Assembly (NCBI GenBank): GCA_025175895.1
Contig: CM046005.1
Coordinates: 62,954,325-63,018,324 of the forward strand
Direction of reading: 5' to 3'
DNA from: Wurfbainia villosa
Lineage: Eukaryota; Streptophyta; Magnoliopsida; Zingiberales; Zingiberaceae
Length of the DNA stretch: 64,000 nucleotides
Numbering within the stretch: position 1 is the first letter of the stretch; each line of letters begins with the position of its first letter. Under the pieces are notes generated by a model. That model was not told the DNA's origin and searched no databases. It worked only from the letters and a program-made list of their open reading frames with translations. Made by a program: the position numbers and the translations under genes. Below, piece after piece: positions 8,214 through 20,361 of the stretch.

Positions 8214-11200
8214 GGATGCCCCATCTTCTTCAGAAATCTTCTTTATTGATTGTCATTCTATTTCCTCAGACACTTGGGTATTTGATACTGGGTGTGGCTC
8301 ACATATATGTAATGACATACATGGGCTAAGGAATAGAAGAAGACTCGTCAAGGGGAGAGTCAAATTTACGTGTTGGGAATGGAGCAACGGTTGCTGCACT
8401 CGCCATCGGAACATATTTGTTGGAACTCCCTGTAGGACTTGTCTTAGAACTGGACAATTGCTTTTATGTTCCTTCGTTGATAAAGAACATCATTTCTATT
8501 TCTTGTCTAAATAGAAATGGGTTCCATTTGACTTTTAGTAACAATTGTTGTTACATAACTTTGAATGGAGTTCTTTATGGGATTGGAACTTTAAGCAATG
8601 GTGTTTATACGTTGGACGTATCCAGTGACATTTTCAATATCGAAGCGAGCAACATGCGTGCTCGAAAGGATAATCAAATAGACTCCTATATGTGGCATTG
8701 TCGTCTTGGCTATATAAGCAAGAAACGCATGTCCGAATTACACCGATGTGGAATTCTGGAATCGTTTGAATTGGATTCATACGATACATGCGAATCATGC
8801 TTAAAAGGCAAGATGACTAAGTTACCTTTTACTGGAAAAGGTGAACGAGTGGGAGAGTTACTAGGTCTAATACATACTGATGTATGTGGACCTATGTCAA
8901 CTCAAGCTTTAGGAGGCTCTAGCTACTTCATTACCTTCACCGATGATCACTCATGGTTTGGGTATGTGTTCTTGATGAAACACAAGTCTGAAGCCTTTGA
9001 AAGGTTCAAAGAATTCAGAAATGAAGTAGAGAAACAACATGACAAGAGTATTAAAATACTTCGATCGGATCGAGGTGGTGAATACTTAAGTCAAGAGTTT
9101 CTTGATTATCTAAGAGACAATGGCATATTGTCTCAATGGACTCCGCCCTATACACCACAACATAATGGTGTATCTGAGAGGCGTAACCGGACCTTGTTGG
9201 ACATGGTCAGGTCAATGATGAATCATGCGACTCTTCCCAAGTCCTTTTGGGGTTATGCACTTCAGACAGCTGTTTACTTGTTAAACAGAATGCCTACTAA
9301 GGTAGTCTCAACTACTCCATATGAGATATGGAATGGTAAGAAACCTCATGTATCTTACTTGAAGATATGGGGTTGTCCTACTTATGTGAAGCGGACTGTA
9401 TTAGACAAACTGGATGCTAAGTCTGATAAATGTCTATTTATTGGATACCCTAAGGAAACAAGGGGTTACCAATTCTATCATCCTGTGGAACAAAAGGTGT
9501 TTGTTTCAAGGCATGCTGTGTTTCTAGAGAAAGAGTTTCTCTTGCAAGAAAACAGTGGGAGTGTCGTCGAGCTTGAGGAGGCTCGAGAGACTCAAATAGA
9601 AATTAATGAGATACCTGGTGAAGCACAACAGTCGACAACTCATAGTGATGAGCAATCGGCTGGACCTATTGTAACACCACATCTTCATAGATTTGGTAGA
9701 ACACGCAATATTCCTGAGAGATATGGATTTCTCGTAAGTGAATCGAACGACGTGTTACTCATTGATGATGAGGAGCCTACCAGTTATGAAGAAGTGCTGA
9801 CAAGTTCAGAAAGGGATAAATGGCTTGGTGCCATGAAGTCGGAAATGGATTCCATGTATGAAAACCAAGTTTGGAACTTGGTTGACCCACCTGAAGGCAT
9901 AAAGCCTATAGGGTGCAAGTGGGTTTTCAAGAAGAAAACCGACATGGATGGTAATGTGATTACCTATAAGGCTAGATTGGTGGCGAAAGGATATCGTCAA
10001 AAACAAGGTGTTGATTATGATGAAACCTATTCGCCTGTAGCTATGCTTAAATCCATTCGGATGCTCCTGGCCATAGCGGCTCATTATGATTATGAGATAT
10101 GGCAGATGGATGTGAAAATAGCTTTCCTTAATGGAAACCTGCTCGAGGACGTGTATATGATACAACCTGAAGGTTTCACATCGGTTGATAAAACCAAGGT
10201 ATGCAAATTGCGACGGTCCATTTATGGATTGAAGCAAGCATCCAGGAGCTGGAATATCCGTTTTGATGAGACAATCAAAAAGTTTGATTTCTCACAAAAT
10301 CCAGACGAACCTTGTGTGTACAAGAAGGTTAGTGGGAGTGCAGTCGTATTCCTAGTATTGTATGTCGATGACATACTACTTATAGGAAACGATGTTTCAA
10401 TCTTACAGTCAATGAAGGTTTGGTTATCCAAGACATTCTCCATGAAAGACCTGGGAGAAGCAACCTACATCCTCGGGATTAAGATCTATAGAGATAGATC
10501 GAAACGGTTGCTTGGTCTTTCGCAGTCTACATATATAGACCGAGTGCTAAAGAGGTTTAGCATGTTGGAATCCAAGAAAGGTTTCTTACCCATCAGGCAT
10601 GGGGTACACCTTTCGAAGTCTATGTGTCCGCGCACAGAAGACGAGAGGATTTGCATGAGTAAGATTCCCTATGCATCCGCAATAGGATCTATCATGTATG
10701 CTATGTTATGTACAAGGCCCGATGTATCGTATGCTCTGAGTGTCACGAGCAGATACTAGTCCGATCCAGGAATGGATCATTGGGCGGCTGTTAAGACGAT
10801 CCTTAAGTACTTGAGAAGAACTAAGGATGTGTTCCTAATATATGGAGAAGGGTACATGGTGATACGTGGGTATACGGATGCCAGCTCCAGACAGACAAGG
10901 ATGATTCCATGTCTCAGTCTGATTATGTATTCACCGAGAATGGAGGCGCAATAAGTTGGAAAGGTTCCAAGCTTGACCCTATAGCAGATTCTGCCACTAA
11001 GGCAGAATACATTGCAGCTTTGGAAGCAGCAAAGGAAGCGGTTTGGATCAAGAAGTTCATCTTTGAACTTAATGTGGTCTCATCAATGATCCAAACATGT
11101 GCTTCGCCGCTATCATGTTATTAGAGAGATCATAAGTAGGAACGAAATACAAATCGAGAAAATTCCCACTGAAAGGAACTTAGCGGATCCCTTGACTAAG

Positions 11201-11272
11201 GCATTACCTCAAAATAAGTTTGAGGGTCATGTTCGAGCTTATGGTATAGGATACCGTAGCGATTGGCATTAG
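8214..11272 (+). pseudogene. pol: Ang-1 pol: protease, integrase, RT, broken RNase H
   Basis: The protease active site is DTGCGSHICN at about 8287. A 2-base insertion near 8360 shifts the frame, after which one frame stays open to 10759 (about 780 codons). It holds the integrase HHCC finger (WHCRLGY changes the second His; CESC intact), the D-D-E core (IHTDVCGP, RSDRGGEY, NGVSERRN), and RT with YVDD. RT ends at an amber codon at 10757-10759 in the SRY-x-SDP motif. RNase H then has a one-base deletion near 10885 (after TDAS) and loses ~100 bases near 11085-11107, removing the CDNN Asp region. The final frame ends at 11270-11272. Ang-2 and Ang-3 share these last three lesions. Confidence 0.88.
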
Positions 11273-11274
11273 GC

Positions 11275-11286
11275 CAAGTGGGAGTC
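11275..11286 (+). other. Polypurine tract of Ang-1
   Basis: AAGTGGGAGTC abuts the 3' LTR. Comparable tracts precede the LTRs at 40703 (CATGTGGGAGTT) and 48050 (CAAGTGGGAGTT). Confidence 0.75.
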
Positions 11287-13503
11287 TGTTAGTAATATAT
11301 GAGAGATGTCCTAAGGCAATCGCCTTATGTATGAACCATTTATATGATAAATGAAGATTCACTATTTGAGTATACATGTTTAATGTATTTGATTGGATCT
11401 TAAACTCATTTACTGAATGTCCACGATGCGATTCACAGCATGAGAGAATTTGTGATTGGATCACAACTAGTGAGTATCTCTACATGTGTAATTGTGATGT
11501 ATCGGAATTATCCCTAGTCGATGAATTGATGGATTTGGACACCATCAATTGAGACTAGCACGAGGTATACTCCTTGGTGTATCCAAGCAGCTGATTCTCA
11601 CTGGCTGGAGACATAGTGATGTCCGGAGTTAATCGTGGATGCTAGTTATGGTAACTAGTTCATTGGAGTGACCAGCCGTAAGACTTCATATGGTTCTCTG
11701 CATATATAGATATGTCAATGAAGTTCTTATTATGGCTTAAGTGCGATGTTCCTTTGACTTGCGGTATTCAAGTCATCTTGATCATGGAGACTTATGCTTT
11801 GACATCTTAAGCAAACATCTCCGAGGAGATGTGGACCCGGGATGATTGGGTATAAGTCGAAGTGATCGAAGGTGTTTGAATAGCCTATAAAGGATTCACT
11901 ACTCCTTGCGAGGAGATGTATACCCATGGCCTCTCGTCGGATTGTTACTAAAAGTCTTTGGCCAAAGCATTACATGTTTAGAGTAAGGTACTATTCGATA
12001 CATGTGGAGTAACACTTATCCGTAGGACGAGGAAATAATACTTGGGCTAGGTGTGACGTAGTCAGCCTAGTGGGGACTGACACAATAGACCATGTCCTGA
12101 ACCAAGTGGGTATAAGATGAGTGAAGGGAATGGGGCACGATTAATTCGAGCTCAAGGGTTTGAAATAGTTACGGATCAACCGTTGATCTTTTGGTTAATT
12201 GGGGATCATGATGTACTACTAGGTGCCACTCATGATCGTTCTATAATTAATGGTTAATTATAGACGGCCAACATAAACCGAGAACCTATTTGGTCACACG
12301 CACAACGAGTGTAATCCAAAGGATTTAAAGCGAGCTTGAGAATGGGATTCTCGATCAGAGAAACTATGTTTGGTTGGACCAAACATAAAGCGAGCATGAA
12401 ATTGTTTCAGTCGCAATGGAAGCGTGGATGGGCCGTGTCTTATGAAGACATAATGGATGGACCAAAATGGTTTGGTTCTAATCCAATGGATGAGGATAAA
12501 CCAAAGGGTTTGGTTTATATTAAACGAATGAACCAAAGGTTGGTTCGGTTCGTTTTAACTTAAAATAAACCATCATGGTTTGGTTTATTTTAACTTATCT
12601 TAATGGAGCGGGTTAACAGGCTTTATGGATATGATCCATTAACCATTAAGAGAATTAGTTCTCTATAAAATAGGGCTTAAACCCTAATCCAAGCACCCTA
12701 ATTAGAGTTGCCGCCCAACCTAATTGTGCCGCCCCCTCCATCTTCTCTCCTAGTCGACGCCAACCCTAGGTGTGCCGCCGCCCAGCTTTTGTGCCGCCGT
12801 CCAAGTCATTGCCGGCGACCAAGCTTCAGCCGGTGAACACTCCGGCGACCCTCCGGTGATCTCTTGTGGGTTCGGTGATAAGGTGAGCTCCACATCTCCT
12901 TTGGCCGGCCTCTATTCCTCCACCAAAAGCTGTCCAGTTTTTCTGGACAGCTTGTTTCTTTGTTGTCGGAGCGTCGTTTGGACGATGGTTAGTGCTCCGA
13001 CAGCAGCTAACTTACCGGGGATTTGATCTCCGTTAATCCTCTGAGGTGGAGGACGAAGGATTCGTCAAACGGTTGACGAATACCTCTCCGAAGAATCAAG
13101 TTTTGAGGACTCGGTTTTGGATCCGAATTTGGATTCGAATTGTGATCATCTCTCGATCACGTCGTCTTCAACACGAGGCTAGTAACCCATACGAAGACGA
13201 AGCTCGTGGCTTAGCGAACTCATCCCGAGGAGCTCGGCGTGGATACGGATAGAGACGATTCTTACGAGGATCGTTCCGGTTGATGCCATTCCCGCTATAC
13301 GTCATACGAAATGTATAACGTAGATAAATTTCCTTTTATTGCAAATTTTAATTTACGGTTATGTCTACACTTGTTGTAATATGCATGCGTGTGTTGTGTG
13401 TGTTGTAATAAATATAGATTTATTATTTTTAATTGCTTTTGCTGTGCTCATGTTTACGAAACATGATCGAACACACACACGCCGCGGTGCTGGAAACCCA
13501 ACA
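11287..13503 (+). repeat. Ang-1 3' LTR
   Basis: This 2,217-base LTR is TGTTAG...CCCAACA, better preserved than the 5' copy. It includes the TATA box near 12662, a telobox at 12679-12687, a hairpin at 12927-12953, and a second inverted repeat (ATTCGTCAA/TTGACGAAT) at 13060-13081. Confidence 0.92.
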
Positions 13504-13508
13504 AACCA

Positions 13509-13816
13509 GGAATCACATCTAAGTCCATCAGGAAGTTCCTGAGCCATACAACTTCTTGGGCCGCCTCAGAGGCTGCCACATACTCAGCTTTCATGGTGGA
13601 GTCCGCCATGCATTTCTGCTGGACACTCCTCCATATAATGACTCCACTTTCCAAAGTAAACACAAAACGTGAGGTAGACTTACTGTTATCCCTATCTGAT
13701 TTGAAGTCGCAATCCCTGTAACTCACAGGGAGTATTTGGTCTGCCCGCTAAACTAGCATATAATCCCTAGTCCTTCTCAGGGACTTCAATATATGATTTA
13801 CCGCAGTCCAATGTCC
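13509..13816 (-). pseudogene. pol: CopB body 1 RNase H, N-terminal part
   Basis: This is the upstream half of the split RNase H. It shows YRDCDF (first catalytic Asp region), the SDRDNSKSTS segment and KAEYVA in place of EAEYVA, so the catalytic Glu is probably changed or displaced. A stop separates it from RT, as in bodies 2 and 3. The frame runs into Ang-1 sequence at 13508. Bases 13504-13508 are the second copy of the AACCA target duplication. Confidence 0.8.
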
Positions 13817-14677
13817 CTATCCTGGATTACTCTGATATCTGCTGACCATGCCCACGACATAGAAAATATCTGGTCTCGTACAGAGCATCGCATACATGAG
13901 GCTTCCTACTGCCGAAGCATAAGGAACGACCTTCATGTCCTCTATCTCCTCAGATGATCTAGGACACATCTTCTTAAATAAAGCAACTCCATGCCTGAAA
14001 GGTAGAAAACCCTTCTTGGAGTTCTGCATGCTAAAACGCTCCATAATCGTGTCTTTGTATGAAGCTTGGGATAAGCACAACATCCTTTTCCTGTGATCCA
14101 TTATAACCTTGATCCCAAGGATGTGTCCCACCTCTTCCAAGTCCTTCATATTAAACTATTTGGACAACCATACCCTTACGCCCGTTAACACCTTGATATT
14201 GTTGCCAATCACCAAAATGTTATCGACGTATAGTACAAGAAATACCACTATGTTTCCGTCACATCTCTTGTATACACAAGAATCATCCGGACTTTGTATA
14301 AATCTATAAGACTGGATTACCTCATCAAAGCGGATGTTCGAAGACCTCGAAGCTTGCTTCAATCCATAAATGGATCGATTAAGCTTACATTCAAGATGCT
14401 CTTTACCTTTAGCAATGAATCCCTTTGGTTGCTTCATGTACATGTTTTCCTCAAGACTTCCATTAAGGAAAGTTGTCTTGACATCCATCTACCACACCTC
14501 ATAATCCATAAGAACTGCTATGCATAAGAGAATCCGGATAGACTTAAGCATGCCTACCGGCGAAAAGGTCTCCTCATAATCGATACCCTCTTTCTGAGTA
14601 TACCCCTTCGCAACAAGCCTCGCTTTGAAGGTCTCAACCTTCCCATCTATTCCTCTCTTTCTCTTGTAGATTCACTC
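13817..14677 (-). pseudogene. pol: CopB body 1 reverse transcriptase, broken
   Basis: The copia RT signature is clear: MDVKTTFLNGSLEENMYM, IYGLKQASRS, and an active site reading YVDN instead of YVDD. Two in-frame amber codons interrupt it: near 14489 (just before MDVKTTF) and at about 14156 (after VWLSK). Both match Gln codons in bodies 2 and 3, consistent with C-to-T changes. The domain ends with a stop at 13817-13819 in the NPG-x-GHW motif, which is shared by all three bodies. It is inactive on at least three counts. Confidence 0.85.
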
Positions 14678-16258
14678 TCATCCAATGGTTTTTACACCAT
14701 CGGGTGGCTCTACTATCTCCCAGACCTGATTGGAATCCATAGATTCAATCTCAACATTCATTGTACTTTGCCAAGATGCTGCATCTTTATCTTTGGATTG
14801 CCTCGTCATATGTCCAGGGATTAAGTTCATGTTCATCAGGGACCAAATCAGAAGATTCTCCCAAGAACATGAATCTATCAGGCTGTCTCACAACCCTCCC
14901 ACTACGATGAGGTATCACCTGTGTATCCTCTGTGACACGCGGTGCAGTGACATGTGGTATATCCTCTTGTACCGGTGGTACTAAAGAAGTGACTTCCTTT
15001 TTTTAACTCCTCTAGAACAATTTTACTCTTGGGCTTGTGACTCATCACATAGTCTTCCTCTAGAAATCTGACGTTCGTGCTAACGATCACCCTCTGATCT
15101 CTAGGACTATAAAATAAACCACCATTCGTTCCTCTATGATAGCCAACGAACAAGCGTACTTCTGTACGAGGTTCTAACTTACCAGGCTCTGCCTTCAGCA
15201 CATGTGTTGGACTCCCCATATCCGAATATGTCTTAGACTAGGCTTTCGCCCAGTCCACAATTCTGTGGGAGTAGAAGGCACCAATTTAGATGGAACTAAG
15301 TTCAGAATGTGCACCGCCGTATCTAGAGCATATCCCCAGAACGAATCTGCAAGTCAGAATAACTCATCATCAATCTAACCATCTCCATAAGAGTCCTATT
15401 CCTTCGCTCTGCTACACCATTTTATTGGGGTGTACCAGGTGCAGTCATTTGGGATTGATTCCTATCGTCTAATAAGTAGTTCCTAAACTCTCCCAGGAGG
15501 TACTCACCACTACGATCAGATCGTAGTGTCATCCATATCTTGAATGATCGTCTATGAAAAAGACGAAATATTCAAGACTACCTTTTGCCTGGATAGTCAT
15601 AGGACCGCACAAATCATAATGAATCATTTCTAACACATCTTTTGCTCTATACCCCTTGGCCTTAAAAGGCCTCTTGGTCATCTTACTCTCCAGGCAAAAT
15701 TCACAGGTTGAGAGATCCTCCACCACTAATGAACCCAAAGGTCCATCAGCTATCAACCTTTGAATTCTGCTAAGGTTAATGTGACCAATCCTAAGATGCC
15801 CAAGATATGTTTGGTTCATCTTCGAAGGTTCTTTTCTCTTATTGGAATTAGAAGATGAGTTATTAACTTCAATTTGCATCGTGGGAGGTTTTGGTTCAAG
15901 TGTGTACAAATTTCCTATCAATGCACCCGAACAGATAATGTCCCTATTCCTTCTTATAACGACTCTGTCATTAAAAGAAATAGAATATTCATTCATAAAC
16001 AATTTAGAAATCAAAATTAAGTTCTTTCTAAATAAAGGTACATAAAAGAAATTTTCCAGAACCTAAGTTTTATTTTTCTCAAGAGATAAATAAAACTTCT
16101 CCCACTGCAATAGCCGCCACCTTCATGGCATTGCCCAAGTAAATGGTAATCTCCCTTTTAGCTAGTCGTCGGGTTTCCTAGAACCCCTGCATAGTATTGC
16201 AGACATGATTAGTGACTCCCGTATCTACACACCAGGTGCCGGTAGATAACACTGCTAA
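14678..16258 (-). pseudogene. pol: CopB body 1 protease and integrase, broken
   Basis: In element order there is a protease fragment with an intact D-T-G triad near 16225, the GAG-pre-integrase region with an HHCC-type finger (GHLRIGH...CEFC), and the integrase N-terminal core as far as FIDDHSRYG at about 15530. The middle of the catalytic core is shortened and frameshifted (15220-15528). A C-terminal piece remains at 14902-15219 (MGSPTHVLKAEPGKL..., LFVGYHRGT). Integrase would insert the cDNA into the host chromosome. Without a continuous D-D-E core this copy cannot. Confidence 0.8.
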
Positions 16259-16608
16259 TCATGATTCAACGACTAGTCCAAAGGATATATCTTTGTTCTG
16301 CTTCGGATTGCGACAGTCCTTCTTCCAATGTCCATCCTGCATATAAGTGAAGTACTTGCCTTTCGGCTTCTTCACTCCTCCCTGAGATCCTCCCACCACC
16401 TTTGCTCCACCTTGTTTCTCCTTCTTCTTGCCTTTTGGCTTAGAAGTAGAAAAATTTGAGCAACCATGGCTTGAGGACACTCTTCGAAGAGGGCATACTT
16501 GTACTCCTTAGCAGATAAGACAATATCTAGATTCTTTTCCAATCAAAATTGTTTGGGTATAGTAAACTTATTTTTCTTGAGTATCACAATAAGTGGACTG
16601 AAAGTCAT
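16259..16608 (-). pseudogene. gag: CopB body 1 gag remnant
   Basis: Only the two ends of gag remain. The N-terminus (ATG at 16606-16608) is followed after about 60 codons by a frameshift, and then directly by the Lys-rich nucleocapsid region (KPKGKKKEKQGG). The zinc knuckle reads YFTYMQDGHWKKDC, so both leading cysteines have become tyrosine. A normal copia gag has roughly 200 more capsid residues, and these are absent in all three bodies. The loss therefore predates the array's expansion. Confidence 0.75.
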
Positions 16609-17660
16609 TTTGAAAATCCTAAGAATCACATAGATCATTACTGTAGATTTCAAAAAATTATTGATTCCTCAAACAATAAAATTTTAAAATCAACCAACAC
16701 CTCAAAACACCGAGAATATAGTATGCCACGATAGTGTGGACGTATACGAATTCTACATTTGTAAGAGGAGGTTTTACCCATTAATTTTACTATCTTGTCA
16801 ACCTACCTTTATGACAAGTAAAATTAATAGTTGGTTTCTCTTTGGCCCTACAAATAAAAGCAATGACTCCGATGGGGAGGATACTTATATTTGTATCTAA
16901 GTGTTCACCATTACTCGGTACCAAGGTAATTATCTTGGGTTATGTGCCTTATGATGGGTAAGTACACACACTCCTTAATAATTTCCTATAACCTTATTTG
17001 ACCTTGTGATCCGCAAACAAACTCATTCGATGGGGAGGAAGGCACTCAGAGCTGACGCGGAAGTTTGTTTGCATCACTTGTCAAATCGTAATAGAGGCCG
17101 TGAGAATTTTTTTTAAAAAATTCCCTCTCCCACTTAGTAATTTGAAATTGAGGAATTTTCCTAGCCTACGACATGCATATCAAACAAAAAGTAATAAATA
17201 TGAAAAATAAATTATTTTCCAACTATTATGGCATTTGTCTTCAATATGACTCCCGTCGTATCGCAATCTCATCCGCTCCTCCTACGCCATGTACGAGCCA
17301 TCCGGAGATCCGAGCCGAGACTAAAAACTATTTTAATTTACATCTATCGAACCTATACTCCACGAGGGAGTGTACATGAAATCAAGATCGAAAGTAAAAT
17401 AAAATAAAGAGTGGCAAAACAATGTCGTATTTAATTTACAAAAACTAAATGCTAACCTCGTCAACCCCGAGGATTCAACAAAATAAATATTTACACACAT
17501 ACACACATATGACCATAATAGTCGGATCTTATGCCTGCAACCAAAGAGTTAAACTACGCATATCCTACTATTATCCGGCACATATAATATATGAAAAAGT
17601 GCATAAAAATTAACCGAATCCTAAACACACAAAACCAGAAACCTTGGCTTTGATACCAAT
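16609..17660 (-). other. CopB body 1 leader and primer-binding site
   Basis: This 1.05-kb untranslated leader ends at a primer-binding site at 17642-17658. The site reads TGGTATCAAAGCC on the minus strand, one mismatch from those of bodies 2 (24215-24231) and 3 (30760-30776). I see no coding sequence in it. The short plus frame at 17173-17379 recurs in all bodies only because the DNA does. Confidence 0.7.
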
Positions 17661-19762
17661 TGAAGGGTTTTGCTTATCGAGTCCGTGAGGGGAAACTTCG
17701 CTTCCCACTTCACCTCGATCGCTTGTTCATGGCGATCCCATCGATGTCCCCAGATTAAAAAAATTTAATCCTAGACATAAGGGATTGCCCAACCAACCAA
17801 GTCATCATCGTGCTATTCGTTTAGAGAGGTCACTTGAACAAACAAGTTGTTCAAGCGACCATCCTCTATTCTACCTGTAGCCGCGGAATAGACGATGTCC
17901 GGATCGCCTGTTTTTGTGTTTATGCTCGGGATCCAAGTATTATTTATCCATATACAGATTTATATCATGCTCATAATTGGAAAACAAATACAAACATGTA
18001 ATATATAAAAATTAGAGAATCGATATACCCCTCGATATTCTAATGTATGTCCTTCATCCTTTCGGACGTCGTGTGGGCGACGCTCTACCAAAAGTCGAAG
18101 CTTCTAGATCGTAAATCTTCCTTCCTTGCTTTTCCAAAGCAAGAGGAAGAATAGAAACAAAGCTCTTCTCCTTCCTATGGCCAACCAACAAGCAACAAGG
18201 AGAATGCTTGCCGCCGGCCAACAAGGAGAAGGAGATAATGGTGGAAACCGGCCAAGACACCAAGGGAAAGCCCTATATCTTGTTTACACCACCTAAGAAG
18301 AAGGAGAAGGGGTCTTTGGATGCTGGCCAAGGGCTGGGATAGGGCTGTGGGCGCCGGCCACCAAAAGATAGGAAGAAGAAAGCTAACTACTTCCTTATTT
18401 GGTGCCACCCAAGCCTCCTAAACCCTAAGCTTCCAAACCCTAATACTAGCTCTCCTTATGGACGCCCATGGAAGTGGGGAAGAAGATTAAAATGAGAACA
18501 AGCCAAGGTAGAGGGAAGATAGGAGGAACCGGCCAAAACCTTAGGAAGAAGAAGATACACCTCCTTGAGTTGCCGCCCACCCATAGCTCCCAAAACCCTA
18601 GCCACCCAAACCTAATCCTAAACCAACTAGGATTCCTAGCCTCCAAAGGAAGCAAACCCTAATCCCCTTAAGCCATGCTCTCTCTTGCTGCCCACTTCAT
18701 GACTCTATTTATAGAGTTGGGCCCAAGCCATGATTTAATCTCCTCCATTGGTTCTAGGGATTTAATCTCAACCGTCGGATCTAGAGATTTAATCTCAACC
18801 GTCGGATCTAAAGATTTAATCTCTACCTTTGGATCTAGAGTTTTGTTTTCATCCATTGAATCTAAGCTTCATGAGGTGTTAATAGGATACATTAGGGACC
18901 ATGAGGAGGAGTTGGATCTTGGCCACCCATGGATCAAGCCCACATAAAGTCCGATCCACTAATGATGATCCAATCCACTAAAATATCATCATTGATCTAC
19001 CTCACCAACCCCCATATGATAAAATGGGCTCCATATATTATTTGTACATTTTCTCCCCGTGTTTAAGATCTCGAATGTCTATCGATTAATTAATTTACTG
19101 ACCATTAATTAATCTACATCTAACTCCTTGAGTAGTACCACTCAACCTTTTCATCATGCCGGACCAAGTCCACCTGCAGGGTTTACATGATGAACCTTAT
19201 GAGCTCCTCAAGGGGACATCATCATCCTAATATATAGGACACGGTTTTCTCCTATAATCAACGACACACCATATAAATAATATCATCTCCCAACTTACCG
19301 AGCCTATCGATTTAATCTATAAATCTCGCCCATTGGTAAATGAAAGAGATTTGTACTAAATATATGTGCCCGTTATTATATAGGGATTAAGAGCATGTAC
19401 TAAATAATATTTGAGGTCTGATTCGATTATGTAGTCAGCAATAAATCGAATCACCTCTAAGTCGGTCCTGCTTAATACACACAAAGTGCACTAGTGTGAT
19501 TCTATGGTCAAGACAAACCAACACCAAATCACACTACAACCATTCTGATGGTTTGTCCAAAGTCATCTCGGTTGTGAGCCTTTACTTATACTTTATGAGG
19601 AGCCGATAACATGATCTCCCGTGTGACACCACACACCATGTTATCTACAATGTAATATATAAGACAATATTGCATAACTATGCAAACAATGATCATGTTA
19701 TTCTTATTTCAAAAATAAAGATGTTCATATAAAATATAGACTTTTCAGTATACATCCCTACA
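17661..19762 (-). repeat. CopB LTR 2
   Basis: This internal LTR of 2,102 bases is shared by bodies 1 and 2. It has the TATA box at 18703-18716 and 27-bp repeats near 18745-18850. There is no target duplication at its edges. Confidence 0.9.
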
Positions 19763-19773
19763 ATCTCCCACTT

Positions 19774-20361
19774 ATACTCAAAGACTATCTTGTCCTTATA
19801 CTGCCATACATCTGATTCCCCTTCCCTCCACATGCCTATCAAAGCTCTCGCTAGAAGGGCCTTAGTGAAAGGGTCTACCAGGTCATCCTCTGATGCAATC
19901 TAGGCGACAACATCTTCTACCTCCTTTACGATTTCTTGTATCAGGTAGTACTTGCGCTCTATGTATTTACTTACTTTATGGGCTCGTGGTTCCTTGGAGT
20001 TTGCAACTGCACTATTATTATCACAATAAATTGTGATAGTTCTGGGCAAACCAGGAATCACATCTAAGTCCATCAGGAAGTTTCTGAGCCATACAACTTC
20101 TTTGGCCGCCTCAAAGGCTGCCACATACTCAGCTTCCATGGTGGAGTCCGCCACGCATTTCTGCTGGACACTCCTCCATACAATGGCTCCACTTCCCAAA
20201 GTAAACACAAAACTTGAGGTAGACTTACTGTTATCCCTATCTGATTGGAAGTCGCAATCCATGTAACCCATAGGGAGTAATTGGTCTGCCCGCTAAACTA
20301 GCATATAGTCCCTAGTCTTTCTCAGGCACTTCAATATATGCTTTACCGCAGTCCAATGTCC
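19774..20361 (-). pseudogene. pol: CopB body 2 RNase H
   Basis: An open stretch at 19900-20271 carries the whole RNase H core: GYMDCDF, EAEYVA and CDNN, so the three visible acidic catalytic residues are present. A stop separates it from RT upstream (20362-20364), and another follows V-E-D-V-V-A at 19900-19902 before the conserved tail. It shows the uninterrupted Ang-1 target site near 20045-20055. It is the best-preserved domain of this body, but not expressible as part of a polyprotein without recoding. Confidence 0.8.

Larger units (their letters stand above)
4221..13503 (+). mobile_element. Ang-1, complete Angela/BARE-like copia element
   Basis: Two similar LTRs (4221-6376, 11287-13503) flank a 4.9-kb body with primer-binding site, leader, gag remnant, pol and polypurine tract in copia order. 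The 5-bp target duplication is AACCA at 4216-4220 and 13504-13508. The uninterrupted target can be read in CopB bodies 2 and 3. The lineage call comes from the pol motifs (DTGCGSHICN protease, CESCLKGKMTK, RSDRGGEYLS) and the long LTRs, both typical of the Angela group. Its LTRs differ by many small indels, so it is not a fresh insertion. Confidence 0.92.
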
